NCBI GenBank assembly: GCA_002221725.1
Contig: NJFT01000033.1
Coordinates: forward strand, 124,001-188,000
Length of the DNA: 64,000 nt
Direction of reading: 5' to 3'
DNA from: Scedosporium boydii
Taxonomy: Eukaryota; Ascomycota; Sordariomycetes; Microascales; Microascaceae
Shown: piece by piece, positions 10,401-23,600 of the stretch
Position numbering within the stretch: the stretch's first letter is position 1
Layout: each line of letters begins with the position of its first letter
Position numbers and translations under genes: made by a program
The notes under the pieces: generated by a model
Seen by the model: the letters and a program-made list of their open reading frames with translations, nothing else
Databases searched by the model: none
Told to the model about the DNA's origin: nothing

Positions 10401-10428
10401 GAGAGACGACTTCCTCTGGTTGGGACAT
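7422..10428 (-). CDS. GYP5: TBC-domain Rab GTPase-activating protein, Gyp5-like
   Basis: Predicted GAP for Ypt/Rab GTPases in ER-Golgi and polarised secretion, 859 residues. Exons by phase: 10342-10428, 9897-10191, 8631-9823, 7591-8532 and 7422-7484. The N-terminal half is Ser/Pro/Thr-rich and disordered. The TBC domain begins near residue 360 (IRGVVWQVL) and carries the arginine finger in IRRDLGARTSYSKY (about 477) and the glutamine finger in YAQGMNFLV (about 516). The third intron falls within the TBC domain, joining PILFN to MPEEEAFTLLVRLM. A long coiled coil (EEKTKAEKDRETELDNL onward) fills the C-terminal third, as in Gyp5/Gyl1. The last short exon ends RRWTDLKRQFV. Intron 2 has an unusual GTTCGT donor. 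Domain assignment is secure; substrate Rab is inferred from yeast. Confidence 0.9.
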
Positions 10429-12309
10429 GGCTGGGTCGGTGATTCTGCGTTGGGATCTTGCCAGCTAGGTTGGCAGTATGATAGAAGGATTGTCGTCGTC
10501 GTTAGTTGCGTAGAGCTTCCGCGTAAGTCTTTCTCTAGACTAAACACCAGCCATGGAGGGTGGAAGGCAAAGGATGGAAACGGCTGGATCAGGATTGCAG
10601 TCGTCGGTAGGTCGAGGCCCAAGAAAGAAGATGCCGTTGGCAACAACAATGGACGAGTAAACGAGAGGCGGGGCCAGGAGTTGAAAGGAGAGTTGAAAAT
10701 GCAGTGCTCCGTTTTTCCCCTCGACAGGGTAAATCAGTAGGGAAAGCGCAAAAGTGTCCAGATCCAGAGAGAAAGGAGGGTATTATAGAGAGGAACGGAT
10801 ATTGAATGCATCAACCAAATTTATCGCGTGTCAGTCAATCCACATGTCGACCCAGTGGGAGGAAGTGCAAGTAGCGATACTAGAAGGAGCAGGAACAGGG
10901 GCTATGCAAGCAGAGAGCACCAGAGACGTCTGTCTCTGTCCCAGACAAGGTACATTGATGATGTACAAGAGATGCCGGGCGGCAGAAGGAGGAGGACGAA
11001 GTCAAGGTACTTCTCACAATTCACAAAGTTGCTACGAGTCTATGACGGAACATTGATCAATTCCTGTCGAGAAGTTAGAACGGAGGTACCTGTACCTGTT
11101 CACCGTCGATTGATGGTTGAGCTGGTTGTGGAGCAGAGCAAAATGACACCAGCGTCTCAGAGTGGTGGCGCCAATTGTCCCAGCCTCCAGGGCGCCTTCC
11201 CGCCTGCAGTAGCCTGCACTCAGTCTCTGAGTAGCGCCAAATCCAACTTTCACTTTCTCCTTGTCCGAAGGAAAAGGGGCGAATCCAGGGGAAGGTGGAG
11301 AGCAAAAAATCATTGAACTTGATTACTTCATGAGCATACTGCAAGTCTTCACAAAGCAAAGACAATACGAATACCGACAATCAATTTGTTTGGACAATTT
11401 GGCCTCGCAAAGGACTCATTGATCTGTTGGGAGCTGCAGATTCCAGATTCCACTCGATTCCGTCCTTGATGGTAAAGGTAGGTGGTCATTGATTGATGCA
11501 GCTGATGACTTCGAGAATATCTAATGGTTGATTGATCTATGTACTACATCAGTGATCTCGATATTGATCATCGGTATGCTCTCCTTCGTAGTGGTACCCC
11601 CTTATCTTGTCTTCAAGGCATTTCTCGCTCATCATCAGTTTGCTAGGTTGAGGTGAATCACCCATCATCCATCATCCATCCCATCGAGTGGTTGCTGTAA
11701 TGAGATCTCGTATTTGATGACTGCACCTTGACAAGTGCGACCATCGACACACTAAGAAAACTTTCTTTTCTACTTTACGAGATATTCGCCTTTGCATGAA
11801 TTTGATCTCGGAGGCTGTCCTTCAGATTCGTCCATTCGATAGTGACCTCGCATCGTGATGACACCACCTTCTGGTTACGACTGGATCATACGTAGTATAC
11901 ACAGGTAGATATCCAAGCGCTAGAAATTAGGATTTCATTGATCTTGATATGCTCAATGTCCGTGTAAGGGTGGTGGGATGCGGGGTCCTTGCAGAGATGA
12001 CTGACATTGGCGGACTGTTTGCGCATCTTCGTGCGCCACGCCCGAACGAGGACGTCCAATGACACCCTCCTTCACAGCGAATGGCGAATCGGATCGCCTT
12101 GCAAACGTGGCTTCTTAACCCACGAAGTACGCAGGTCTGGTTTCGCATTTGATCCCAGTAATCTTGCAAGCTTAAAGATTTCGGGTCTAATCCTAGCTGA
12201 TGATCCTGCCACTCTAACGACTGGGTAATGAGCTCGCTCCCCAGAATCATCACCATATTCTCACCAAAATGCGATAAAAGTAACCTCTATGAACAAATAG
12301 TCTCCCGGC
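10429..12309. other. Intergenic
   Basis: Promoter/leader of the Gyp5-like gene on the left, then about 1.5 kb in which I see no gene, RNA gene or repeat family. Frames open here lack protein-like composition. Confidence 0.4.
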
Positions 12310-14844
12310 CTAGTTGTAGTAATGACTATTATCCCACTGGAAGTCGTATATGTTCCGATTAACTTCCGCCATCATCATCCTTTCCCTTTCGAACCAGAGT
12401 TGAGACCTCAGCCCTTCAGCCTTCTCCAAACTTAGCAAATGCCCACCACTGCAAGCCTCCCAAGCAATATTCTCAATGAGCTCCACTGGAAGACCTTTAC
12501 TTGCTAAAAACCGCCAGGGAAAGACGTCTCGCAACCACCAGTCACGGTTCTGGGGGACGACCTGTTTTGTCGAGATGGTATCGTCGTAGTTCGGGTCGGC
12601 CAGACAGACCGTAAGCAACCTGACATGTCCCGGTTTTGATGTGTCCTGGAGTCGGAAAGGGTCTATGCGGTATTGCAGCACATTGGCGAATGCGATGAGC
12701 CTCTCTTCGAACACGGATACCGAACCAAGATTCTGCAGATGTGAGACTTGTGTACGGGCTATCCTCACGCGATGGGGACTACGGGGAGGATCTTCGTCCT
12801 CGTCATCAGTAAAGACCTCAAGAATGGCATCTCCTTGCCCCGAAGGCTCGTCAGGAACGAAATTTACGTCAAAAATAGACGACAGCCAATCGATATTACC
12901 GGGATAGTCTTCCATGTAATCATACATTTCCATAGCGAATGGGGTCGGCATGCGGAAGGAAAGACGGACTGGGCCCTCTATGTTCGTGATATCGAAGGCG
13001 AGAACTGAAGTCGCAACGATCCGCTCGTTCAGCATGCCCTCGAGTCCCCACTGGCTGCCGATGTAATTTGGGTCGTCTGGTGTGAGATTGATACTCTGGA
13101 TTTTGATGTAAACTTGAAGGCCACGATCGCTAAAGTCTCGTCGAAGCTGCACTTCGCGATAAGTGAAGTCGGGGCAGGCGACGAGACCTCGATAATCCCA
13201 ATCCTTGCATCCAGCTCGTGCAACCTCTAGTCCATGCTCAAGCTCCTCACAGAATGGGCAGTCTGGACATATCCCAGCTCAGATTCATCACAGGCTGGGC
13301 ACTTTGTGGGTATCTGAGATGTAACTGGGCTTCTTCCTTCATCCTCTGGCGAGTCGAGATTGTCCGATCCGATAAAGGAACGCCCACCGAGCCCTTGTCC
13401 AACTTGCTGCGCGGCTTCATCTTCTAACCAGTCGGCGTAGGTGGTGTTCGGGCCGTCATCTGATTGCTTATTGTACTCGCCAAACGGTTCTAGGCCGCGG
13501 CTCTTGACGCCGCGATATACCATCGCGTTCCTGCCTACTCTCCAGTCCTGATATGAGAAGAACGCCCTAGGCTCAGGTTGCAGGAAAGGCAGAAGACTTT
13601 TTTGCATCTCCTCGTGATATCTAAAGGGAAAATTCAAATACATCGCGTCGTGTGAGAATAATTCAGCTTCCTCCATTCGAAGCATGATCTTGTTGAGATC
13701 TTCCTGCCGCTTCTCCAGGTCCATACTCTCCCATTCATCCGACAAATCCTGAAGCTGTCGATAGAAGTTGCCCTCTTTATGCCAACAACTGCCATTCGGG
13801 GGCAAGGGTAGTTCATCGCAAGCGCTGTATGCCCGGATGCGAGGAGGAGTCCGGCCACAACCCACCGTCCTGGAAGAGGACCCATGGAAGGCACGGGTTC
13901 CAGGAACAGCGTGTATTAAAACATCATCCCACGCTGGAACGGAAGTCGATATGACATCTTCGATAACAGTATACAGCGCACGATCGGAGACGGGATGGAG
14001 GCCGTTGATGTAACTCGTAATGTTAACCTTGCGGCCATCGCCATCGTCGTTGTTAGAAGGCCGAAAAGTAACATCACAAGGAAGCCATTGGAAACGGTTG
14101 GAATATCGCCACGGTTTTTCGGCGTGCCAACTGACAGATCTCAACGGCGTCGACTCGAGATAGTTTTCCAGAGAAACCAACATATCCTCTGGGCACCAGA
14201 CCTTCTTCTGCGAGTAGTTTCTCAAGCAAATGGGGTGTCTTGATGGAGCGGGTACCCTGGCCAATGTTATCCCAGGGTGAATCGAGCCGCGCCTCACAAC
14301 TGGGGGGAAGGACTATGGTGTTCCCATAGACCAAGGGATAAAGTGACGGGTCAACGATATACCGAAGTTGATTGGCTTTCTTTTGCCAATTTGGGTCTTG
14401 GTCGATGATGCGATCCGCCTCCGTCTTGAGCTTCTCTGCTGCCTCGCGTACTAACCTTGGACTCGATTTCGATATCCGGCAACCCACATCGTACACCAAA
14501 ACCCGCCTCGTCTGAGAAAACTGCAGTGCCTTATCCCGAAGCTCCTCTAGGCACCACCTCCAAGCCTTAGCACTGAGCAAGGGCTCTTTCCTGCGTGCCT
14601 CTTCCCACCAAGACCCGGCGGCTGTGTTGTCGAAGATGTTGGTTTCCCATTCAGGCTTATCAGTTATCACATCCATCACCCTCAGCATAGCAAGTTCCCG
14701 GGCAGTTACTCGAACGTCCAACATCCAGTCCAGCCTCCCGTGAGCGAAGCGCCTATCCCATGGCAGCTCATAGTTCATGGCGATTACCGGAGGGCTGGCA
14801 TGAGAGCCCGAGGCCTCTTCCTCGGAACTTCTATTGCGACTCAT
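12310..14844 (-). CDS. DUF4246-domain protein (divergent)
   Basis: An 806-residue protein of the fungal DUF4246 family, of unknown biochemical role, sometimes considered oxygenase-like. Proposed exons: 14256-14844, 13251-14188, 12310-13203. Intron 1 (14189-14255, 67 bases, GTACCC...CCCAG) joins DNIGQ to EDMLVSLENYLE. Intron 2 (13204-13250, 47 bases, GTGAGG...GCAAG) is less certain because of its AAG acceptor; a simple frameshift there would instead yield a Cys-rich piece (ICPDCPFCEELEHG). Family landmarks: VDPSLYPLVYG, RFQWLPCDV, SYINGLHPV, LQVYIKIQSINLTPDDPNY, MLNERIVATSV and YRIDPFRLQD...RDWWLRDVFPWRF. Where relatives, as I recall them, have W-H-x-E-G before the LNE motif, this protein has WGLEG, so a conserved histidine seems lost. 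The overall assignment is good; the splice model is moderate. Confidence 0.8.
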
Positions 14845-17658
14845 CGTTGCGGTCTGCCCGGTAGCTTTTGTGTTGAACTCTGACTTCTAATTTGTTTTTG
14901 TTCGGCTTGAAAGAGGGCGGCCAGATGGACCCCATGATGGGTAGCCTGTCCGATTTATATTCACGGGCTAGGAGAGTCTGTTGGGTGTTGGTCAGCAAGC
15001 GAAGGCAGCAATTACAATTCCAGGCAGGTGAGAATTATGCCGGAGGATCCAGCCGACTCGACATTAGCACAGATCCATGAATATCGCTAGGCAGCCCTTT
15101 TGATTAGATCTATAGTGTTTCTGGTGGCGAGAGAACCACTCGACCTCACCCGCCAGCCGGCTTTGGAAAACGATATATATGGGTTCATCAATGTCTTGAT
15201 GAGTATCCATGATGAGAGTACATCAACTGCATTGTTACCAATTTGAATTGGATAGGCCCATCGACGATGGTCTCTAGTGCTCGCTACACCAGCAATTGAT
15301 CAATTGATGTCAACATGTCTTTCATGATGGGCCGTGGGAGGCTCGTGGCTGGGACACGCATTATCACCACTCCTAGCGACACGGTATACACGTTTGTCTG
15401 AGGTGCTCCGTGAAACGAGTAACTCGGCCAACGCCATCCGCTGCAACGCTTGCATCACAAATCATTTTACAAATACAGCTTCCGAATCGAGTGAGTGTGG
15501 GCGTACGAGAACATTGGAGCAAAGCGACCGACAGGAGAACACGAATCCAGGATGTGTGGCGACCTACCCAGAGATTATACACATGGCGCTTTCAACATCA
15601 CTGGGCAGGCCTGGCAACAAGCTGGTTATGTCCGCCAGGTATCTCTCGGGGGCGAGATCGCATATCTCGCCATTGAGATTGTGCTCGTCGGCAGGTTCCT
15701 TGCCGTCACGATGATCACTTAGAGGGCAACGGATAGCCACCCCAACCGATTGCGAAGAACTCATCTTTGGCACACTGTATCGCGCTAAGCGCGGAGTGTC
15801 GCAAAGCGGCGTGCGATGGACTCTAATCCGTGGAAGAATTGTAGACGACAGCCAGGACTTTCTCGGAGGCTCCAAGGGAACAAGATGTTCGTATTAGGCT
15901 TGCTGTGGAGTGACTGTCTGACTCCCTCGCCGCAAGATATAGAATTAGAAGTACATCAGGAGGGGCAGCCTACTTCTCATCCTTTCTTCCGCTTCGACTT
16001 CAAAGATGCTTCATGCTGATGCGGTTTATTTTTGACGTGTAAGTTTCGGCATGTGTTGCGGATATGGCTTGGAGAGAGGCGAGCCGTTTCTCCTTCTCAG
16101 AGGTCCTCAGGAAGTGTGGCGAATAGCGGAGACCTGTTCTTCCTTCGTAGTAAAAGGCGAGGTGCTCCTGGCTAGCAGTAATGGGCGTTGCCTGAGGATC
16201 AGATCAGTAAATCAATATTTGTTTCATTCTTGCGGCGTCCCTGTTTCCCTCTCCTGGTGCGGAAATTAATGGCGGAAATCCACAGGATTTCATGGCGCTT
16301 GGCATGGCTCTTCTATTGACAGAGGAATGTTTTTTTGGTCTCTCCTTCGTTCTTTCTCTTGATGTTTATTTGATGCTGATATAATCTCTCATTTTTTTCC
16401 TCATTTTTTTCTTTTTCTTTTTCCCCCCTTAAAAAAAAAAAAAAAAAAAAAAAAAAGAAAGACTATCAACAGATCAATATTCAATTCATCGTAAATAGTA
16501 ATTGGTTAACAACATGAGAAAGAAACTTCTAACTGCTTCCTTGCGGAGTTGCCTGTGCTTCGTTGCCAGTCCTTGCCAAACGACAATACTTAGTATGTGG
16601 TCAGAGCTTTTGATGAATCATCAATCCGCCCCTCGAAATTTCACTGGCTCAACAGGTTTCTGCCCAAAGTATCATTGCCCAGTTTTCAGCAAGCAAGATA
16701 CTTCTAGTGCTACCCTGGACCAGTCACAGACTTGGAAACCACCATCGGCAGTCCTCTGCTCCAGTAATAATCTGCCTTCCAAGTTAGCTCCTTCCCTGCC
16801 TTGTGGTCGACACAGTCCGTCCGCCGAACTGCCCCAAACTGCCTGAGGACCCACCAGCCTTACCTCACCACTGTAACGCCTGCATCTGGCCGGTGACGAC
16901 TTTTCCAAATACCTCTTCACCAAACCAAACATCCCTCTTTTTCTCAACACATAAACCACACATACCCCTTCAGTTTCCGTCTGTCATTCCCTTCTCGCCT
17001 CATACGCTATTCTTTTCCTTGGAGATCGTATTTGCGCATAGACCGGACGGTAACCGAATTTTCCATCATTGCCCCTCCTCCCAAGCTGTCGAGCTCTACC
17101 TTTGGCAGTTGAGCTATCCCGAGACAGCCTTTCCGCTTAGGTGACGTTTTGTTCATAGGTCGACCTGCACTCGCCCCACGAACGCACCTTCCTGAGCTTC
17201 CTTCGTCCCTTTTCTTTTTTTCTTCTTCTTCTTGTCCCATATACCCAGTCCCGCTAGGATTCACCATCATCCATCGATACCCTAACCGTTTCCATCCGAG
17301 AAAAGTCGACCAGTCCGCTCCCTCATCCGCGGATCGAACGATATTTTCCACTTCGCCCGTCTTTCGCCATCTTCGCTGTCAGAGACCTAGCCGAGTTGGA
17401 CATCAATCAACCCGATTCTCTACGCGCTTAGCCCACCGTTAACTCTCCACAACGAGCTCTTCGCCGGCGCTCTTCCTTTCCTACTCAGCGACGCGCTTAG
17501 CCGAATCATTTTTCTTGAAGGGAGCCGTCCAGTTTCGTGGGCGTCCCTCAACTTCGGCCAAGCTGCTGCCAGAACTGATTCTTCTCTGGTAGTAGTGGTG
17601 GGGGAAGTAGCCGTTCGTTCTTCTCCTTGTCGGCGGCTCGGCCGCATCAACCACAAAG
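14845..17658. other. Intergenic between DUF4246 and TOM1
   Basis: Divergent promoters at both ends. A 67-codon minus-strand frame (15564-15764, starting MSSSQSVGVAIRCPLSD) has a plausible composition and a GTAGGT at its end that could be a donor, but no continuation was found. An A26 run lies at 16431-16456. The last about 700 bases are pyrimidine-rich, as in leaders of highly transcribed fungal genes. Confidence 0.4.
16431..16456 (+). repeat. Poly(A) tract, 26 bases
   Basis: Uninterrupted run of A preceded by T/C-rich sequence. It could be a microsatellite or an old reverse-transcript tail. No coding retroelement sequence is visible upstream. Confidence 0.9.
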
Positions 17659-20600
17659 ATGGGGAAGATCACAAAGAAGATGCAAGCCAAGCATAAGGAG
17701 ACTCAGGTATGTTCCGTTTCTGCCCATCGCCATCCACCCCCCCTCTCATCGTGACACTACGCAGTTGCGCTCCCTCTTGGAAGCTATGCTAACATTTGGA
17801 TCCAACACGTAGTCTCCTTGGCTCAAGGCTTTTGTCAAGTCGGCGGTCTCCACGCCACTTCCTCTCCTTCCACAGGTCCTCGCCGACTTTCCATCTCGAT
17901 GGCCGTTCCCTCGAGGCGACCTTTTCCACTGGATCCCCCTCCTGAATAGGTTCGACAATATCCTCGAATGCTTTGTTGCCACCTATAACCTCGACAAAGG
18001 CCCTCAGACCCAGGAGTTCGCCTCCGATCTCCTGCTGAATGTTCCCGTGGGTCTCGAGTATGCCGGTGATGGCAAGACGTGGAATGTGGATACCCTTCGG
18101 GAAGCGGGCTTCGGACAAGATGGAGACAGGCAGCTGATGGAGGCCATCTTGGGCTTTACCCGAATGCTCCTTGAGAACTGTGGAAACAGGAGCATTTATT
18201 CTAGCAGTGCCCACCTCAACCATGTTCTCAACACTACCTCGATGTCCCTGCTGCTAGCTACGCTGAGAGTGGGGTCGGAGCTTGCCCGTCGATACCAGGC
18301 TTCCCTCAAACGCCTTGGACGCAATACGCCACAGCAGCAGGTTACCGCTGCCCTCCTTGCCAACCACTATAATATCGATCTCGACTCTGTGCACCAACTG
18401 GCGATGCCGTTTGTCCGGACACCAATCATTAGCCTGGCTGACACATACCCGGCGGCCGCTACACCGGGTTCTTCTTCCAAGGGCAAGGAGCATGCGCATC
18501 CAGTCAGCCACGCCAAGAACGCGGCAACTATGTATGCAAATGACTTGGTAGCTGTTGCCTCCTCCGATGCCACCCAGTGGAACGGCTGGGGTGACGTCAA
18601 AATCGTCTATTATCCCCAGTCTGCTACGGGTGAGGCGAGGATCGCGGGTCGCCCTGGTCATGGCCTCGCTTCCACTCCCGGTACCCCAACCCCCTTGAGA
18701 AGGAGCTCATCAATGCACACTCCATCGCCCAAGGCTGGCCGTTCTCAGGCGGTTGACGATGGCTCTCCCTCACCTGCCCGCGGTTCTGGTTTCGGCACCG
18801 ACTTCGGAAGGTCGTCGACCCAGAAGACGTTCGATGTGACCGAGGCTGCTATTAAATCAACTCCCCTCCACGTCCTCATGTCGCAATGCCCCCCTGACCT
18901 GCCAAAGGCCTCAAGCTATGAACTCCTGCACAGACTTCGTATCGCCAAGGCTCTCGTAGGTTCCAAGGAAGATAGGCAAGAGGCATTGGCCGTGCGGTTG
19001 CTAGCTATCCTTAACCTGATCAACATCCATCCTGAGCCCATCTTCACGGAAAAGGTACTTCGACATGACATTGACGAGACGCGGCGATTCCAGCTCGCCT
19101 ACCAGCTTGCCGACCTTATTCATCCGACAGCCAATGGTTCCGTTCCAGTACCGATCCCGCTGCAGTCTATCGCACTCTCACTCCTGGAGGCACTCTCAGG
19201 CCTGAATTGCCGGTTTGCCGATGTTGTCTCTGCTCTCAATGCCACTGTCAACCACGGTATCTTACTCTACGTCATGAGAACTGCCGTCGCTGGCATGAAG
19301 GAGGATGAGCCGCTTGATGTTAAGAATCGCCTTACCGATATCGACGAGTGGAGGAGCAACTTATTCTCCCTGGCGTCCCAGCTTACTGCGAATCCGGGTA
19401 TGAAGATCGGTGGAGAGATGCTATCGTCTGGCCTTATGGACGTCCTAGTCGAGATTCTTGGTCTTCGATCCAACATCGCCATGCGTCACCACCCCGCCAT
19501 CCTTCAGTTCCTCGACACCTTGATTTGGACGTATTCTCATGGCTTGGAAGCCTTTTTCAGCGCCGATGGTTTGGATGCCGTAGCCAAATTGACTGTGGTA
19601 ACCGTTGAAGATTCGTGCCACTTAATGAAGGAGGGTCTCGGAACGGGTGCCGACTTTCACACCAGCGTCATCGATTATGACATTCCGTTTTACCATCATC
19701 AAACATTGAGATCGCTCCTGAGATTCATCCATCATATCATGTCTAACTGGTACAGTCACGGTGGCAACGCTGACAGGTTACTCCGAAACTTGGCGGACAA
19801 GTCTGATCTATTGCAAAGTCTGCGGACTGTTATTGAGCAGGCAAAATGCTTTGGATCCTACCCATGGACTAGTGCGAGCACCATCCTTAGCGATTTCATC
19901 AACAATGACCCAACAAGTTTCGCTGCCATTTCGGAATCTGGCCTTATTACTGCCTTCCTCACTGCGGTGACGGGTCGTCCTGTCCCGCCCACCCAACAAG
20001 ACGCCTCTCAGACTGGAGAAGGAAACCAGTCAGGAAGTTCCGATGACCAGCAGGACAGCCCTGACTCCACCGATGTTCCTCCTGTCATCTTGGATGCTGA
20101 CGATCGACCACACCCGCCAACTGCGGAGATATTGGAAGCACCGCGGCCGTCTCCCACCGCCGGCAACACTTTACCTTCTTTTGAGGCTATCTCCATTATT
20201 CCCGTCGTTCTCAACGCCATTTGCCTGAACAACTCCGGATTGAGGATGGTCGTCGCGTCTCGGGTGTTCGAGAGCTATTTCGAAGTTTTTGAAAGCCCGG
20301 CTCATGTCCGATGCTTGGACTCTGACTACGATTCCGCTAGTGGCCTCGGGCGTCATTTCGACGAGCTTGCCCGCCATCACCCGGCTCTTCGAACGCCGAT
20401 TGCGAACGCAGCAATTGACATGGTGGCTAGGGTTTGCCACCTTGGAAAGGATAAAGCAAGGGTAGATAAGTATGGTGTCAAGCTTCAGGTACTCAGCACC
20501 GCGCAGAAACCTGTTCAGGCAAGCAAGGATATCGCTGCGGAACTTGGCGTATTGGAAACACCTTCTGGGCCTCAAAACGTCACGCCGACAGACGACTCGG

Positions 20601-23600
20601 ATATCGAAATGTCGGATCGGACAGATGTGGGCAGCAAAACGAATGGCACCAATGACAGCTCCGACTCGGAGAATGACCTTCCTGCTTTTGAGCCTTTCGT
20701 GTACGCCCTGTGCAACTTCTTGACAACCTACCTTAGCAACTCGAACCTCAAGACGGCATTCATCAACAAGGGCGGCATTGAGTTGCTACTCGACATCGCC
20801 GAGTCGCCAAGTCTTGCTTATACCTTTGGCGAACACCCTGCATCGAGGACATTGCAGCATGTTATCTCTGGCCTGGTCGAGCATACCCCAGTGCTCGCAC
20901 TTCCTTCCGTTCTCCGCCGTACCCAATCTGCCATTGACCGTCTTGGTCCTCTAGCGAAGGGAGCAAACGGAGACGATGCCTACTTCGCGCCGTTCTTGCA
21001 AACTGATCTCGTAGTGACCCCTGCTATGGCTGAGAAGTGGACGTCGGACCTGGCGGAGAAGATGGCGCAGGGCTCCGATATTGCACGGGCCCTTCTCAAT
21101 GCCCAGACATTTGTCAAGACACTTTGCGACTGTTTCGCGCCTTCTTCCAGATCGAACAGCTTCGTGCTGCACCCTGTTAATGTCTTTGATTACTACGTCG
21201 CCTTGATCCAGTCTCTTGGGCCGCTGCTAAGAGCCAGCCTACTCGAAGAATCTGCTCATCATGGTCTAGTACCTCGCCACTGGTCATCAAATCGGCGCGC
21301 GTCAACTCCGGGAGCCGATGACAAGGACATTGTTGAAGGCACAGCGCCCGCAACACTCCCAACATCCGCTGCCGGTTCAGCTCCGGACAATGCTCCCGGT
21401 GATAATAACGAACAGACGCCCGATATGACAGTCTCCGGAGCAAGCGACCAGACTCTAGGCCCCACCCCGGCCGAGATGTCCAGCATCAGATTCAAGAACT
21501 ATGATACACTCCGGCTACTGCTTCACTCGATGATGCCGACAGCTTATCCCCTTTTCCAATCTCTCGGAAAAGCACTACTTCCGCGCCGCGACCGAGACAA
21601 GTTGCGTCCTCGCCATCTAGATATTGCAAGGGCGTTGGCGGAGTCGGTTTTAGACTACCTTGAGCCGTCCGTCAATACTACTGAGCCAACCTCTAAAGAT
21701 TATCACTATTGGATCATCATGATGCACACCATCCACGAGATGCTCATTGATACGTCTCGAGCGTCCGAACGCTCCTCGGTTCAGCTTGTCATGCCCGTAC
21801 TCCTGGCTTTCAAGGAGCGGGGTGGTTTTGATGTACTCAACAGTATGTTCCGGGCCTTCATTCGACAGATATCTGCCGCCGGCGCCGAGGGTGGTGAGGA
21901 TTCGACCAAGGCCAAGGTTGCATCATTTGGGGTGAAGAAAATCCTGGACCTCTATGTCCTGATCGTCAACGGAAAATATATCACCGATTCCGCGAGCCAG
22001 TACAATCTACAGGTCCGTACCGACAGGGTCCGCGAGACTCCCTTAACCCAGCAGCTCGTTGTTGAGCTTCGGCTTTTAGTACTGCCTGTGATCGACGAAT
22101 TGTGGCAATCGGATTTGGTCGAGACGATTTCCGATCAAACCCTTATTCTTGTAGTCGACATCCTTAACCTCATCTCCACTGCTGAATACGAGACCCCCCC
22201 TTCGTCTCGTGGTGAAAAGGTAAGTTATTTTAAGCACCACCCAGCTCTCCCTCGTCAGAACTTCCTATTAACTCACGTTCACAGTTCCAGACATCACTTT
22301 TCAAGACGACCCGAGATCCGTTTGATTGGGGACACCTTAGGCGTGAAGTCACAAGACTCGTCGAGGCAGGTTACGAGGAGGATCTAGCTGCGGAGGCTCT
22401 CTACCGGGCCAATGGAAACGCGCACGCGGCAAATGAGTATTGCAAAGCCCACCAGGCTGGCGTCGCAGGTCCCCGAAATCCCATTCCCGCCGAGGACGCC
22501 TACACGCCAAGTTCAGCCGAGCCATCTAACCAGGAGAACCGGCCGGATGCGGAAGCTTCCACGGCAGAGTCCATGTCTATCGATTATGCACTCCAGCTAG
22601 AAAACATTGGCGCTGAAGTCGCCGAGGAACCCGCTGATGATGATGACTCTTCTCAAGCTACGGAGGATAACGATGACACCGGCTTTGGAGAATCTGCGTC
22701 TCGTTCGAATGGTGCTGCGGAACAGCAGCCCGCGGGTGCCTCATCTGACGACAAGGCCGCCGAGGAGCAAAGCAACCCAAAAACGGAGCTTGATAATCTT
22801 CGTGACAAGCTCCGAGATGGACTGATTGATAAGTCTTTGGACGTATTGCGCGCCCATCCCAGCGCGGCAATCGACCTATCGGAATTGATAAAATCGATGG
22901 TACTTCGACAGAAGAACGACGACGATGTACGCGAGGAAGTTGGCGCTACCTTGGCGAATGCTCTTTCGTCACTGGCGTTTGACGACGAAGACAAGGCTGC
23001 CAATGGTAAGAGCATCGCTTCATTTGCGCACCTTCTCGCCTTGCTTCTACAGGAGAAGCAGTTCTTCAAATGCAACGTCGACACGCTCCGCGAAAAGGTT
23101 GAAGAGTATGTAGGGTTCCTCCAGGTTCCTCCGAAGGTTTCAAACGAGGAACTCCCCCCTTGGATCCCTTACATCCTTTTGGTGATCGAGACACTTCTTC
23201 AGCATGATTTCCAACCCCATGAGTGCAAGTGGACCCCCCCGAAGTCCGACGATGAGCCCATCACGTCTCCCGTCTTCAGTGTCCGCGAATTCATTGTTAC
23301 CACGGACGAGTGCAAGGAGATTTTGGATGCTGTTCTAGATATTCTCCCACGAATCGGCAAAGACGAAATTCTTGCGACCGCGGCTCTCAGAGTTCTCGTT
23401 TTCCTCTCCCGAGATGCTGTCCTGGCCAAGCAATTGGGCGAGAAGAAGAACTTGCAGAGGCTGTTCGTTATGGTCAAACAACTCTCTATTCTAGGCGCGG
23501 ATAGGCTTAACCGTTCCAAGATCAACTCTTGGATCATGGTCATCCTAAGGCATATTGTTGAAGACGAAGAAACCACGCGGCAGATTCTCAGAGCCGAAAT

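Noticed and set aside
15564..15764. 67-codon minus-strand frame with protein-like middle (EPADEHNLNGEICDLAPERY)
   Set aside because: No continuation past a possible donor, no recognised family, and too short to trust.
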